Of a stretch of DNA of 64,000 bases, positions 1 to 12,900 are shown in pieces. This DNA comes from Catonia carolina (lineage: Eukaryota; Arthropoda; Insecta; Hemiptera; Achilidae): assembly GCA_035578175.1 (NCBI GenBank), contig JAQMRL010000005.1, positions 51,441,722 to 51,505,721 on the forward strand. The letters run 5' to 3'. Below the pieces are notes generated by a model. It did not search any database. It was not told the origin of the DNA and was given only the letters and a program-made list of their open reading frames with translations. A program made the position numbers and the translations under genes. Positions within the stretch are counted from its first letter, which is position 1. Each line of letters begins with the position of its first letter.

Positions 1-2750
1 CTGCATAATAATAAGTTAGTAAATAGTCTATTATGCTAATAAAAGTTTTATTTTTGTATACAGAGCTTTAGTTTTCTATTGTGCGTGCCCTTGACGTTAC
101 AAAGTTGTGATTGTCGGATCAACAAATTGGTGAAATTATTACACACAATGACTCAGATGGTGGTAATCAAACACTGTGTAATATAAAAATAAGCTTAAAG
201 ACTTAAATTTAGCAGAACTAGAGATAAATATGTTAGAATTAAGTTAGAGAATGACTTTTAAGGCGAATTATAAATTAAAAGAAAATTTTGCTCCCACTGG
301 CAATATGTGGAACTAATAAGTCATTCATTAAAGGGTTAAATAAACTAAAAAAAAAACAAGAGTAAATTTCTAAAATTAGCAGTATACTAATATAAATATT
401 CAATAAATATTAGAATACAATGCACAATTTCTTACATATATATAATTCATGAAGATAGAGATTTTTAATCTCTAAGGACAGCAACCAAATCAGAATTTTA
501 AGTTTCCAAAAACAAGTTAAGCTTAAATATTTGACAGAATACCCCTGTGTGAATTTACTTCATTAGAAAGTAAACATCTTAATGAAAACTTCTCTTTTGA
601 GACAATGGACTGATGAAATAGATTTTCCCAAAAATATCTTAAAATAAAAAACACTGTCGATTATAATAACTATTTTGCATGAAGAATAATTCATGTTACA
701 TAAAAGAACAAAAGTAACTTCCTACATCACTGACGCATGTGTTAAAAAAGTAAACTGGGAAAATTTTAATTTTTTTGTGAAACAAATGAAATTAAAACAG
801 TATACTATCCAGTGTCAACGTCTAAAAAATTCACTTGATTTCTCCAAAAAAAGCATTGCTATCTTTTCTGGAAGAGTGTGGTAAAATTTAAACCTATGCA
901 AGGAATATTGGGAGGGAATATTTTTTGTTACCACGTTACTTTATAATGTCACAATTTATAAAAAACATTATACCTAGTACATGTAATGAAAATGATGATT
1001 AACAATTAAAAACACCGCTTTTATCAATAGTAACAACTACCGCACTCTGGTATCTATAAAAAGAAACAATTATCAAGCAGACGACAAAATTGTTTGGTTT
1101 CTGTTGACGGTTCGAGAAGCCGAGTGAACAAATTTTGTATTTTTAAACATTACGTTTAAATGAGACCAGCTAAAACAAATTACGCGTAATTTAAATTTGA
1201 ACACAATTTTATTGATAAATTGAATATAACGGCTATTACACAGTAAGCTTATTTAAAGAAGTGCAAGTACGGAGTTATTCAACCATGACGAATATTTTGT
1301 ATTTTGGAATGTCGTTTTTACTCTTGCATGGTTGTGTCTACGAAGAGTATATTCCGCCGTAGTTCTGGTAATTTATTTAAATATTTATTTGTCTTTAAAT
1401 TTGGACGTGGGCGCATGTTTCTTAGGTTATGTTTTTGTTGGGTGCATATATTAGGTATTACAATTACACTCAGTTGATAAAATCAAGCACGGAACTTTAC
1501 CATTCTTTGTAAAATCTCATGTCAGATAATTTCCTATTACTGGCAGGAATAATGGTAGAAAACAACTTAAAGAAACACTAAATTAATGAAGTAAAAGAAT
1601 GTACAGTAGATTTAAGGACTTAGTCTCATAGGAAACATTGGTAGGAAGTTTTATTGCAAGTCCAATCAGGGAAAAAGAGTACTGCATTGCACAACATTAT
1701 ATAATACTGATAAAGTTGAAAGTTTAGAGTTATCTTTGAAAATAGACTGATAAGCTGATGTTAACTTTTCAACTGCTGAAATTTGAGGATATTCTGTTTC
1801 TGTCATTGCATGCATCTCCAAACCAAATTTAACCATAACGTTCATAAAGACCAAATTTGTCAATAACAGAATTAACTTATTGATGCTGTATGGATCCATT
1901 GACTTATAGCTAAAAATGTTTTAGCAATAGTAGTAGTTTGAGTTAACAGGGGGCTATTTTTTGAAGTGCTGTGTACACCTTTTGGATTTTGTGGATGATT
2001 TTACAGAACTTAACTATTTATAGTAGCTTATAAAAATCCTTCATTTCATTTATATCATGGTTAGAGCTGCAAAATTTATTGAGAGTTAAAAAAGTACGCT
2101 CACTATGCAACCTATAAAAAGGCATCTATATACAGAATTCACTTTATCAAGAAAATAAATAAAGAACAACTTGGTTTGAGTTCTATTTCATTTTAGTTAT
2201 TTTAATGAGGGGTATATTTTAAAAATAAGATTTCAGGATATTTTTTTATCGAGCGATGACGGCTTGCCTTGTGCGTAGGTAATTTGTAAGTGGTGATAAT
2301 ACAGTTGATTCGGGATAATTGGTTCACTGGTTAATTGGGATAGCAGGTTTTTTGGGACATTTATTTAAAGAACAAAAACAAAACAGGATTTTACATTGAT
2401 AAGTAGTCCGTTTATTCGGTCCATAATGCTACTTATTGGGGCCATTCTGATGTATGTACATATGTTTTATTAAAACTATTACAGGCCAGCAACAAACAAC
2501 ATGTCGTTCTAAGCGGCAAGCTAAGATAATCGGCAGGATAGATGCAGTAAACATTTTGACGGATAAACAACAATAATCACATATCAGTCATAACAAAGAT
2601 GTTGTTTGTAGTACAATGTGTAGATAATCTTCATTGCACGAATTTTAGTGAATCATATCCACTAGTTATGCCCAACCTCACAAGCTGTATAGCCTCCTTG
2701 CAATTTATGGTTAATTGTTACTTGTCATACATAATATACTGTACATAGGA
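1..2750. other. AT-rich non-coding DNA upstream of the TLC gene
   Basis: No exon, RNA gene or recognisable transposon could be supported here. Open frames are short and lack conservation-like composition. Missing 5' exons of the downstream TLC/ceramide-synthase-like gene should lie here or beyond the left edge, because the first recognised exon at 3932 opens directly after a splice acceptor; I could not identify them. Confidence 0.5.
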
Positions 2751-2754
2751 TGTT

Positions 2755-3162
2755 TGTCTGCCCATGACGGACAGGTGGAGTGTCAAATTATTTACACTCA
2801 ATCTGTTCATTGCAGGGCTAAAATAAATAGTTCTGTTTCTTATCACATGGTCAGCCAATTAAATGACTGAATCATTTAAGAACAGAAGAGGTAGAGGTGC
2901 AAAAGACACTAATCAGAGTTATCTCCTCTGAAAGTAATGAATTTCATTATACAGCCAGACCCTGTGGTGAATGAAGTGAAGGTGTCGTTTGCAGAGTGGA
3001 AAATATGTGTTTTTCAGAGGGCCCGGCATGCTGATAAACGTACTTTTCCACTCAGTGAGGAAGGCAACTGTAAACCACCTCACTCCTCGTTTTACTTAGT
3101 AAAACCTCTACAGGTTCAAACCAGCCTTTTGGCTGATGACCTAAACAACAACAACAACAGGA
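2755..3162 (+). repeat. R1 interspersed repeat, near full length, AAC tail
   Basis: Best forward copy of a roughly 410-bp family recurring through the window. It begins near a TGCCCATGACGGACAGG motif, contains TTATCACATGGTCAGCC and GTGGTGAATGAAGTGAAGG, and ends with AGGTTCAAACCAGCC followed by GATGACCTAAA and a short (AAC)n tail. The 3' microsatellite tail suggests retroposition. The GGTTCAAACC motif resembles a pol III B box but lies near the 3' end, which is atypical for a tRNA SINE, so the class is left open. The reading frame at 2937-3203 belongs to the repeat and is not a host gene. Confidence 0.7.
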
Positions 3163-3579
3163 TGTTTGTAATTCCATGCTGCTCATCAGTTTTTAAAAAG
3201 TAGAAGTTTTAGTAAGTTTTTAAAAGTACTTTTTTTAAAAGTATGATAGCTTGTATTGTGCTCCAAGAAGATAAAATACATCAAGAGTGAATATTAAAAG
3301 ATCATGGAGTATCTCTGAAAAGAAAACGTGAAGGAAAGGACCCACTTGTTGAGAAGCGTTGAATGAATGGTTCGCCATTGTAACTTCGCAAGGTGTTAGT
3401 ATCAATGGTCCTATGCTTAAAACCAATGTAAAAAGATTTTGCTAAAAGTTTATCATTGTTCTGATACCCTCTTATATTTTTCGTGGGTATATGGATAGAA
3501 CTTGTATGTAAAATGTATGTGTGTGGTATGTTTAATATAATACTGTATCGTATACGCTACAGTTTACGAATTCGTTTAT

Positions 3580-3780
3580 TAGGGCCAGCCGTTTAAATGG
3601 GCCAAAATGCTCCAGTCCCAATTATCTTGAATCGACTGTATGTACCTTACAGATGGAAAAATCCCAGACCTGACCAGGGATCAAAACAGATGGAAAAATT
3701 CCAGACCTAACCAGGAATCAAACTTGAGTCCCAAGCATTGAAGCCAGTTGTGTTGACCACTACACCATGGGCTGGCCAAA
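3580..3780 (-). repeat. tRNA-like SINE remnant with small internal duplication
   Basis: On the minus strand it starts with a GGCCAGCCCATGGTGTAG-type A-box region and contains a degenerate B box, ending in a 'loss/CCAGGTCTGG' motif typical of insect tRNA-derived SINEs. The phrase GATGGAAAAATCCCAGACC is repeated about 40 bp apart at 3652 and 3691, a short tandem duplication of the tail. Confidence 0.5.
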
Positions 3781-3931
3781 TTTTGCAATAGTTTTTAATA
3801 GACCACTTCATTCCTTAAATTGGTATTCTCCTTTACTGACTAACCAATAATATAACACTGTTTTTAAAAAGGAAACTTGTAAAAAATTTTAAGTTTAATG
3901 CCTAATTTAATAAAAAATATTTATTTTTCAG

Positions 3932-6900
3932 GTATTGTTTATGAGATTCATGAAGGCATGCAAATTTCAAAGTGAACGATTCATAAACACATTATGGAAT
4001 TTATGTTTTTACTCGATATCAGTTTACCTTGGTTATTATTATTATTTAATTCCACTACCATTAACTGGAAACAGTTTAGAAGAATTTTTAAATGGAAGTT
4101 GTTCGAAATGTGTTAATGGTACAGCTAATATAATTTTCCAAGAAAAAATATTTTTTTCGCTTCTTCTAGGTTTCTATATAAGTCAAATATTAAATAGTCT
4201 TATAGATTGTAAAGATGATCTACAAGAAGAGTTTTATGTTACATTGTTTTCTAGTATTTTCTTATACACATCATATTATATCAGGTAAGTTACTTTGCTT
4301 TGTTGTTGTTTAGGTCATCAACCGAGAGACTGGTTTGAACCTCTATAGTAACGAGGAGTGAGGTGGTTTTCAATTGCCTTCCTCACTGAGTAGAAAAGTA
4401 TGCTTATTAGTATGCCAGGCCCTCTGAAAAGTATCTACTTTCCACTCTACAAATGACACCTTCACTTAATATTCACCACAAGATCTGTATAATGAAAGTC
4501 ATTACTCGCAGAAGAGATAACTCTGATTAGTGTCTTTTATTGCTCATAACAGACAGGTGGAGTGTCAGATTATTTACGTTCAATCTGTTAGTTGCAAGGC
4601 TAAAATAAATAGTTTTCTTTCTTATCATATGGTCAGCCAACTAAATGACTGAATAATTTAAGAACAGAAGAGGCAAAGGTGTAAAAGACACTAATCAGAG
4701 TTATCTCCTCTGAAAGTAATGAATTTCATTATATAGCCAGACCCTGTGGTGAATGAAGTGAAGGTGTCATTTGCAGAGTGGAAAATATGTGCTTTCCAGA
4801 GGGTCCAGCATGCTGATAAGCGTACTTTTCCACTCAGTGAGGAAGGCAATTGAAAACCACCTCACTTCTCGTTTTACTTATTAAAACCCCTATATGTACA
4901 AACCAGCCTTTTTGCTGATGACCTAAACTACAACAGTGTCTTTTACACCTCTACCTCTTCTGATCTTAAATGCTTCAGTCATATACTTGGCTGACCATGT
5001 GATAAGAAACAACAATTTTTGTAGTCCTGGAACTAGTTCATCAAGTGCAAGTAACACTCCACTTGTCTGCTATGGGCAGTACTTTTCTTTATTAATTCTG
5101 TTGTGATAGATATAAAGGTCTTAACTTGAAAATAGTAATTTTTCAGAAGGAGCAAATGAAAATTTGAGAGTATAATTTATATATTTTTTTATTATTTAAG
5201 GTTTTTGTAATTGTCCTTTCCAAAAATTGGTTTTTATAATTTGTTATACCTTTCTTCTTTTTCTACTTAGCAACGAAAATAAAAATCCCTTGTATAACTA
5301 CGCTGTGGCCCTTTTTTTGGAGGGGCAATTCATGACTTGAAGACCTTTATACCTTTTCACTGGTAAATTCTTACTATACTATTTTTCAAAGCTGATGAGC
5401 TCTAAACATACACATTGCCCCCTACCCACTTTATAGCTAGCCAATGACTTACCAGCAACATTGCCAATACTTGCTCTTGTAGCTCTGCTATATATTTTGT
5501 CAGCGTTTTTTTTTTTTTTTTGGCCTTTCTATAATAATTATAATCTATGAACATACAACCAGTTGAAACACGAGTGAACTACTGCACGCATAATGTTTGT
5601 CAAGCTGATACATTCGTACAATCTGATAACGCTGGCAAATGTTCTGTTTGGTCTAATCGCGTGGAACAGCAGAGCTCATCTACCATGAAAAGCATTATAG
5701 TAATGTTTATTCCTCTACAAATCACTGTGATAAAGGCTTCTGAATAAATTTATATCAAGAATAATAAAATTTTATTTTATAATGGTAGTATATTTTACAA
5801 AACAACATTAGATATACAATACAAGAAAACAATAAAATAGCATTTATTTTAAATAAATAGTGTTTTACTACTGGAAAGAATCAACAACTACAGATGATAG
5901 TGGTTGGCTCATATTGGAAAAATGAGTGTGAACTAAATCCCCAAGGTGATTGAGGGGTACAATCTGAACGGGAGAAAGAGCTTGGGAAAGCCAAGGAAAA
6001 GATAGAAGAACCAGTGATCTTGTAAGCCGGATGCTTAACAGGTCATGTGCCTAATACTTGATGATAAGAATATAAAGAAGAAATAGTACAGTTAGATCAA
6101 TTGCTAAAGATGTTAATAAATATTTTGCCCTTTTAATATTTTAATAGTGGATTTTTCATAGATCACAGTTAGGAATTGTAAATTACAGGTACAGTATTCA
6201 GATGAATTAATGTCCCCTAGCCGTGGGAGTGAGAGAATGCATAACGCTCTCACTCGCACAAGCAATACGCGCCGTTACAATAACATTGTCATATAATTTT
6301 ATTCATTGTTGTGAACAAACGTTTATGCATGCAGTAAACTAACAAGCAATATAACGACTGTAGTATGTTTTCAGATTTGGATTATAACGGTAAAGACCTT
6401 TGGGCGCATGCGTAGTTTTGCCACTATCTCCCTCTCACTCGCTCGGCTATGCGACATTAGTTCGTCTGATGCTTATAAACACAGTTCATGTTTGTCTTGT
6501 GTAGAAGCTGAATAAATGTGAAGAAAATATTAAAATTGTTCTTACCATTTATTATTATTTAGTTTTAATTTTGTTTATTTTTCAGAGGTGTAAAAATTGC
6601 GATACTGTTTGGATGGATCATGAATTTACCAAATTTTATGATTGAAGTTAGCAAGTTGTTTTATATTGGAAGCATTATATTAAATTCTCACGCATCGAAA
6701 GTACTGTCTTATATTGCATTAATTATCTACATGATCTTATGGTAAGAATTTTTAAAATACACATTAATATTGTTGTTTAGGTCATCAGCCGAAAAGCTGG
6801 TTTGAACCTGTAAAGGTTTTACTAAGTAAAATGAGGAGTGAGGGGGGTTTACCATTGCCTTCCTCACTGAGTGGTAAAGTATGCTTATCAGCATGCTGGG

Positions 6901-9900
6901 CCCTCTGAAAAGCACATATTTTCCACTCTACAAATGACACCTTCACTTCATTCACCACAGGGTCTGGCTGTATAATGAAATCCATTACTTTCAGAGGAGA
7001 TAACTCTGATTAGTGTCTTTTAAACCTCTACCTCTTCTATTTTTTAATTGATTCAGTCATTTAATTGGCTGACCATGTGATAAGAAACAGAACTATTTAT
7101 TTTAGCCCAGCAACGAACAGATTGAGAGTAAATAATTTGACTCTCCACCTGTCTGTTACGGGCAGACATTAATATTATGAAGATTATTCAGCAGAATACC
7201 GATTATCCAAATTAAGTTAAGCGAAACTGGATTTAGCTCATTAGTAATTTGTATAATTGTATAAAGTATGCTACTATTATATGCCATTTATAGGATATTC
7301 TATTTTATTCAATAAATTTCACTAACCTTTTTAAGCTGCCTTTGTTTTTACTTTCTCTTGCCTATATGAATATATAGGAAGGAAAGTATTGTTTTCGTGT
7401 CGATTTTTCAAAATTGAGTTTTCACCGTATCTACATGTTTTCAGACCTCCGAACCCAAAAAACATGTTTTTAGCGATTGGTCTGTGTGTGTGTCAACAGA
7501 ATATTTCAAGAACGGAACATTGTATGAACTTGAAACTTAAGTTAGATACCACTAGAGGACCTGACACGAACATTTTCATCACATGGTCAATCGGAAGTAG
7601 TAGTTTATTCATGCCATTTTTCACTTTTTTGCAAGTTTCTCAAAAACCAGCTCCTACGATTTTTTTAAAATCGCCTCATTTATACATTTTTTTATGCTCT
7701 ACAAGATTGGGTAGGCGCCATGTCTGCTGAAAATCTTGGAGAGGCTTTTTTTCGTAAAAACATTGTTTTTTTTTAAGATTGCAATTTTAATAAGCATTTT
7801 TGTGCAAAAATGTATATAATAAAAGTAATAAAAATTAATGAATGGGAGATTATTCCAGAGGTTAAAATTCCAAGAGTTGGAACAAGATGGAGTGAGGAAA
7901 GAAAAGCTGATTTTTCTCAGAAAATGAAAGGCTGGTGGGCAAACAAGAAAAACAATATAAAATATAATACAATAATATAAAACAATAAAGTCCAATAATC
8001 AATGATCGTGAATAATGCTCAGCGTCTTCCACTTCGGGAGCTATACGGCTAATAATAATAATAATAATAATAAAAGTTCTAGAGAATTTAAAAACGTACA
8101 AGTTTTATCTGAAACATTTTTTTGTATGACACTTAGTTTAGCAGTAATTAGGGATTTTCTTTTTTTTTTCTCATGAAAACGTGTAAAATATTGATTTTTT
8201 TTAAGATTTCAGCCTTAGTATGCATTTTACGACAGAAGTGTATATAACCAATTTTATAGGAAATTGAATGAAAGATACAACTTTTATTTAGAGCATTTTT
8301 CTCTACAGATCAGGTAGTTTTGCGTGAAAGAGTGATTTTCGGTATTTTTAAGCCGAATTGAGGTTGATTTTCATTTTGCGTCTTTCACTCATGTTTAAAA
8401 TAAGGTTATGTTTTTACGTTTAGTTTTTTTTTTTTATAATGTTCATTATTGTTCATTATTTGCATTGGCAAGAAACAGTAGTGTGAGTGTTTCACATCAG
8501 ATTTTTAATTTACAGTCAGTATTGGTGATGTACATACAATTGTAAAACATTATTTCTTTTTGAAAAAGTTTGTAATAAAACCTTGCTTTAATGCAAATTT
8601 CGCTTATACATGGTAAGATCATGTAATCGTTTTACACACAGAACCTGAGATGCAAAAATTAAGAGTAATATTATTTTCAAAACTTGTTAGTGAATATAAT
8701 ATCAAAATATTTATTAATACTTTAGGATACTATCAATTATTTTCAGGACTTATGTTTATATTTGGCTGATACCATTACTGTTTTTAAATATGAAAAATGA
8801 TGAGTCAATTGAATCATCTTCATCACTGTTTAATATGGTGCTGTGTGGATATCTCGGAAGTGAAGTAATTGGATCATTTACACTATTTAATATAGTGCTG
8901 GTTGGATATCTTGGATGTGAACTGATCACTTGCGTAAGTATTGTGAATGCTCTTTCTTTTCAAGTATTTACAAAAAAATTAGTGGTGTTAACAATCATTA
9001 TTGTAATATGAACTATTAATTCATTAAATCTTTACAAGTATTTACGGTTTATGTATACAGAAGAGTTTGTTTTTCTAAAAAAAAAACAATTTTTTCACTT
9101 AAAATGATTTTGTAATGCATTGTAAATATTCAGCTAAAGGAATATAAAGTTTTTTTTTTTATCAAATGACATTATTTCCAATCAGTTTTTTTTAAAATAA
9201 ATTATAAACAAATGTTGAATTTACAAATCACAAGTTGAGGCCTCATTATCCTGAGTACCTCTCATTATATCAGTTATTCATATGTTAAAAGAGAACTCCA
9301 TACAAAAGTAACTATCTTTACTAAGATTTGAACCAGGAACCTTCGTCTCCAAAATCAGCTGTTAAACAGCTGACTCAAGGCGACGACTTTACCTCTAGAC
9401 CAACCCGGTGGTTAGGAATAAAAAGTGTCAACAATTTTTTTTTAATTAGTTGTTTAGCAGCTGATTTTTGCCCTCTTAAAGGAAGCTCTTGATTAGCAAA
9501 GAGGCAAATAGTATCAATGATTCGTTTTAGTATAGATTTGTTTTAGTACTGTTTTTCTTCACTTATTCGTTGTGTTTGCTGACATCATTTCTGTGCTGAT
9601 CATCCATTAGGAGATCAACCTGTTGTTAAACAGGTTAAACCAATAAAAAATTGGTTTTTACAGTTGTCGCTGCCTTCCCTTTCATAACTGGTTCTTCCAC
9701 TCCAATCTGCTAATTCAACTTCACTTCTCAAGAACCCTTCCATTCATAGTCTGATCTATCTCAACCCTGAGCAACCTTCTGGGTCTACCCCTCCCTACAG
9801 ACCTTTATTCTGTCACTTCACCAATCCATTTATTTATTGCAACTTTCTTAAGTCTTTGAATTCTTCTTCTTAAGAATTTGATTTATGTACTACTCATTCT

Positions 9901-12900
9901 CTGCAGTGTTCGTGATAGGTAACTAGTTTTTTAAACAGTACAAAAAATTTTCTGCTTCACTCTCACTGCTACTTTCTAGACTAAATTTATTTCTGTTTTA
10001 TTGCAAATAAAGCTTCAAATTAATTAAATTGTAACATGAATATTGTGGTCTTAAGTGTTTTTTTCTGACAAAAGTTAAATTAAGGGTATTTGATGTAGTA
10101 TTAACTATTTTTACATTATTTTATGTCGTCAGTCTCTCAACTGGTTTGATGCAGTTCTCCAAGCTTTCTATCTTGCGCAAGTTGTTTCATATCTACACAC
10201 CTGTAACACTGTATATCTTTTGTAATTTGCTTTAAATATTCTAACCTTTGCCTCCCCCTACAATTCACTCCCTCAATATTACCCTCCATTATTGATAGAC
10301 CAATATCTGGATGTCTTAAGATATGCCCCATTAGCCTATCCCTTCTTCTGGTAAGATGCTTCCATATACTTCTTTTGTCATTCACTCGCCTAAAAACCTC
10401 TAAATTACTTATTTTGTCCATCCACCTAATCTTTAACATTTTCCTATAACACCACATTTCAAAACCTTCTATCCTCTTCCTTTCTACAGCCCCTAACACC
10501 CACGTTTCACTCTTGTATAATGCTACACTCCAAACATAGTGTTTTAAGAAATTTTTCCTAATCTGTAAGTCAATGTTTGTAGTCAGTAAGCTGTTTTTCA
10601 TTTCAAAGGCTTTTCTAGCTTGAGCAATTCTACTTTTGATATCACTTGTGCTTCTACGATCCTTTGTTATTTTACTCCCTAGATAGCAGAATTCCCCAAC
10701 TTCCTGTACGTTTTTGTTGCCTACTTTTAAATTTCCCATCTCTTCTAAACCACTCTTGCTGCTGCACAACACATTCATTTTGTTCTTATTAATTTTCATG
10801 AAATAATACTTTCTCATGATCTCATCCATTCCAGGCTGGCCGCATTGGCGTAGTTGGTAACGTGCTCGCCTCTCATCATGCGGTCTTGGGATCGAATCCC
10901 ATTCAGGCACGACATATTTTCATACGTTACAAAAAATCATTTCATCCTTCACCGTCTGTATTAGCAGTAATTGCTGAACAGTCGGACGTTAAACCAAAAC
11001 AAAATCATCCATTCCATTTAAGATATCCTCTAGTTCTTTCTTTATCTCAGCTAATACTACTATATCATTGGTGAATCTCAGCATTTTTATTGTTTCTCCT
11101 TGAATTTTTATTCCTGCGTCAAATTTTTCCTTCACTTCATTTATAGCCTCTTCTATGTACAAGTTAAAAAGTAGTGGTGACTATGAACATCCTTGTCGTA
11201 TATCTTTTCTTACAGGAGCCTCTTTTTCATACCCTTAAATTCTCAAAACAGCCATTTGATTCTTATACGTACTGTAGATAACATAGTATGGCTGAATCTG
11301 TAGTAAAAGACTTAAAAGGAATTCCTTTGAAAAGTGGCGTAAAACAAGTAATAAGAAATATTTTTGTATCGTTAAGGAATGAAAATCCAAACGATAGCGA
11401 GTTCTTCTGTGTTTTTAGAAAAAAAATGTTAAAAAATAGTGCTAGGTACAATTTAGTATGGATCGCGATAAGCAGTCTGGGTTGAATTCTAGCCATTGAG
11501 AGAGAACTGTATTGTTGACATTTACTATGGAATGAAGCATTCAGAAATGAAGAACAAAATATAAAGGTGAGTCATATGAAAAAACCAAATGGTTTTATTT
11601 TTATTTCTGCTCAGGTATCTAACCTTTTTTCTTCATGCTCATTATTACAGCACTTGCTTGATTTTATTCATATTGGTCAATAAATAAATACTTTGTCTAT
11701 GGAAAACTTATTCATTGTAGTTACTTGAGTCAAGAGTTTGCCTTTAATTGTAATGAGGGGTAAAGAGGGTAAGGCATCAGTGCGCATGCACGACTGCTTT
11801 GGTATCAGTTGGCCACCACAACAACTTAAACTATACTTAGAGTTAACTGTACGAATATAACTGTTTGTTACCGTAAACGGAAATGTCGGTTTCTCAAATG
11901 CGGTCAAACTGTTCACAGTGCTGAACGAAATCTAATATGCAATATAATAAAATGTTGTGAAGTTGAAGCTAAACAAAAATACCTTTCCATGTCTCTTAAC
12001 AAAAGCCATGAGTGAGCGGCTAACTACCGTAATGTTTCTCTTTCCACAATTCTAAATATACAGAAGGAAGTTAAAGACAGTAAAGAAGATAATTCTTCAT
12101 CAACAGTTGTTTTGATATCTGGTAAAAAAAGGAAATGGTTTTATCTCAATATGAAAGTGATAACAACATATGAAAAGTTATTACCGGTTTTGAAAGAAAG
12201 GCCGGCTGCATTGGCGTAGTTGGTAACATGCTCGCCTCTCATCATGCGGTCTTGGGTTCGAATCCCATTCATGCACGGTATATTTTCATACGTTACAAAA
12301 ATCATTTCATCCTTCACCATCTGCATTAGTAGTAATTGCAGAACAGGACATTAAACAAAAAAAAAAATTGAAAGAAAGGCTAAGTTTTAGTTGGAAACTT
12401 TGTACATTAAGAAAATTTTTAAAGGAAATGGAATTGAAGTACAAAAAGTTTCAGTCATAACGAAGTATATTAATTGAAAGGCAACGTCTGGTTAACTAAC
12501 GGTGTAAGGTAGTAAAATATAGTGGCTCACTGTTGAGGTTGGCAGCACTGTCAGATTTCTCTTTCTTCCTCACAGCCCTTCCATATGCAAAAAACATTCT
12601 CGTGACTCACTATCTATGTATTATTTTATTTTTTCAGACATGTTCCAGAGTTGTACGTTCATTATTTTCTAAACGATCATCAAAAAACAATTTAGAATAT
12701 TATTTATATTATTCAAAAGAGAGTCGTTTTAATTTATATAAATATATAATATCAAACCACCTAGATTTTTTAGAAAACTCAAGGTTTGTATGTATTAATA
12801 AATAGCCTAATGTCTAATATTAAAGTAAATCTTCATAATGCATCCTGCAGTTTGAAATTATTTCTATTTCATATAATGAATTTATATAATAATTTCACCA

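Noticed and set aside
693..884. 63-codon plus-strand frame as a possible upstream TLC exon
   Set aside because: No acceptor/donor pair in the right phase and no similarity to ceramide synthase N-termini or a homeobox-like region.
1285..1362. A 25-codon frame starting MTNILYFGMSFLLLHG that looks like a signal peptide or a first TLC exon
   Set aside because: It ends in a stop before any convincing splice donor, and nothing ties it to the exon at 3932. It could be chance in AT-rich DNA.
2937..3203. Recurring protein MNFIIQPDPVVNEVKV as a small gene family
   Set aside because: It lies wholly inside R1 copies and recurs with frameshifts and stops, so it is a repeat shadow.
7350..8507. R2 as an ordinary cut-and-paste TIR transposon
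   Set aside because: The inverted repeat is subterminal on the 3' side, a hairpin follows it, and no constant TA or longer target duplication is seen, unlike the mariner and hAT elements nearby.
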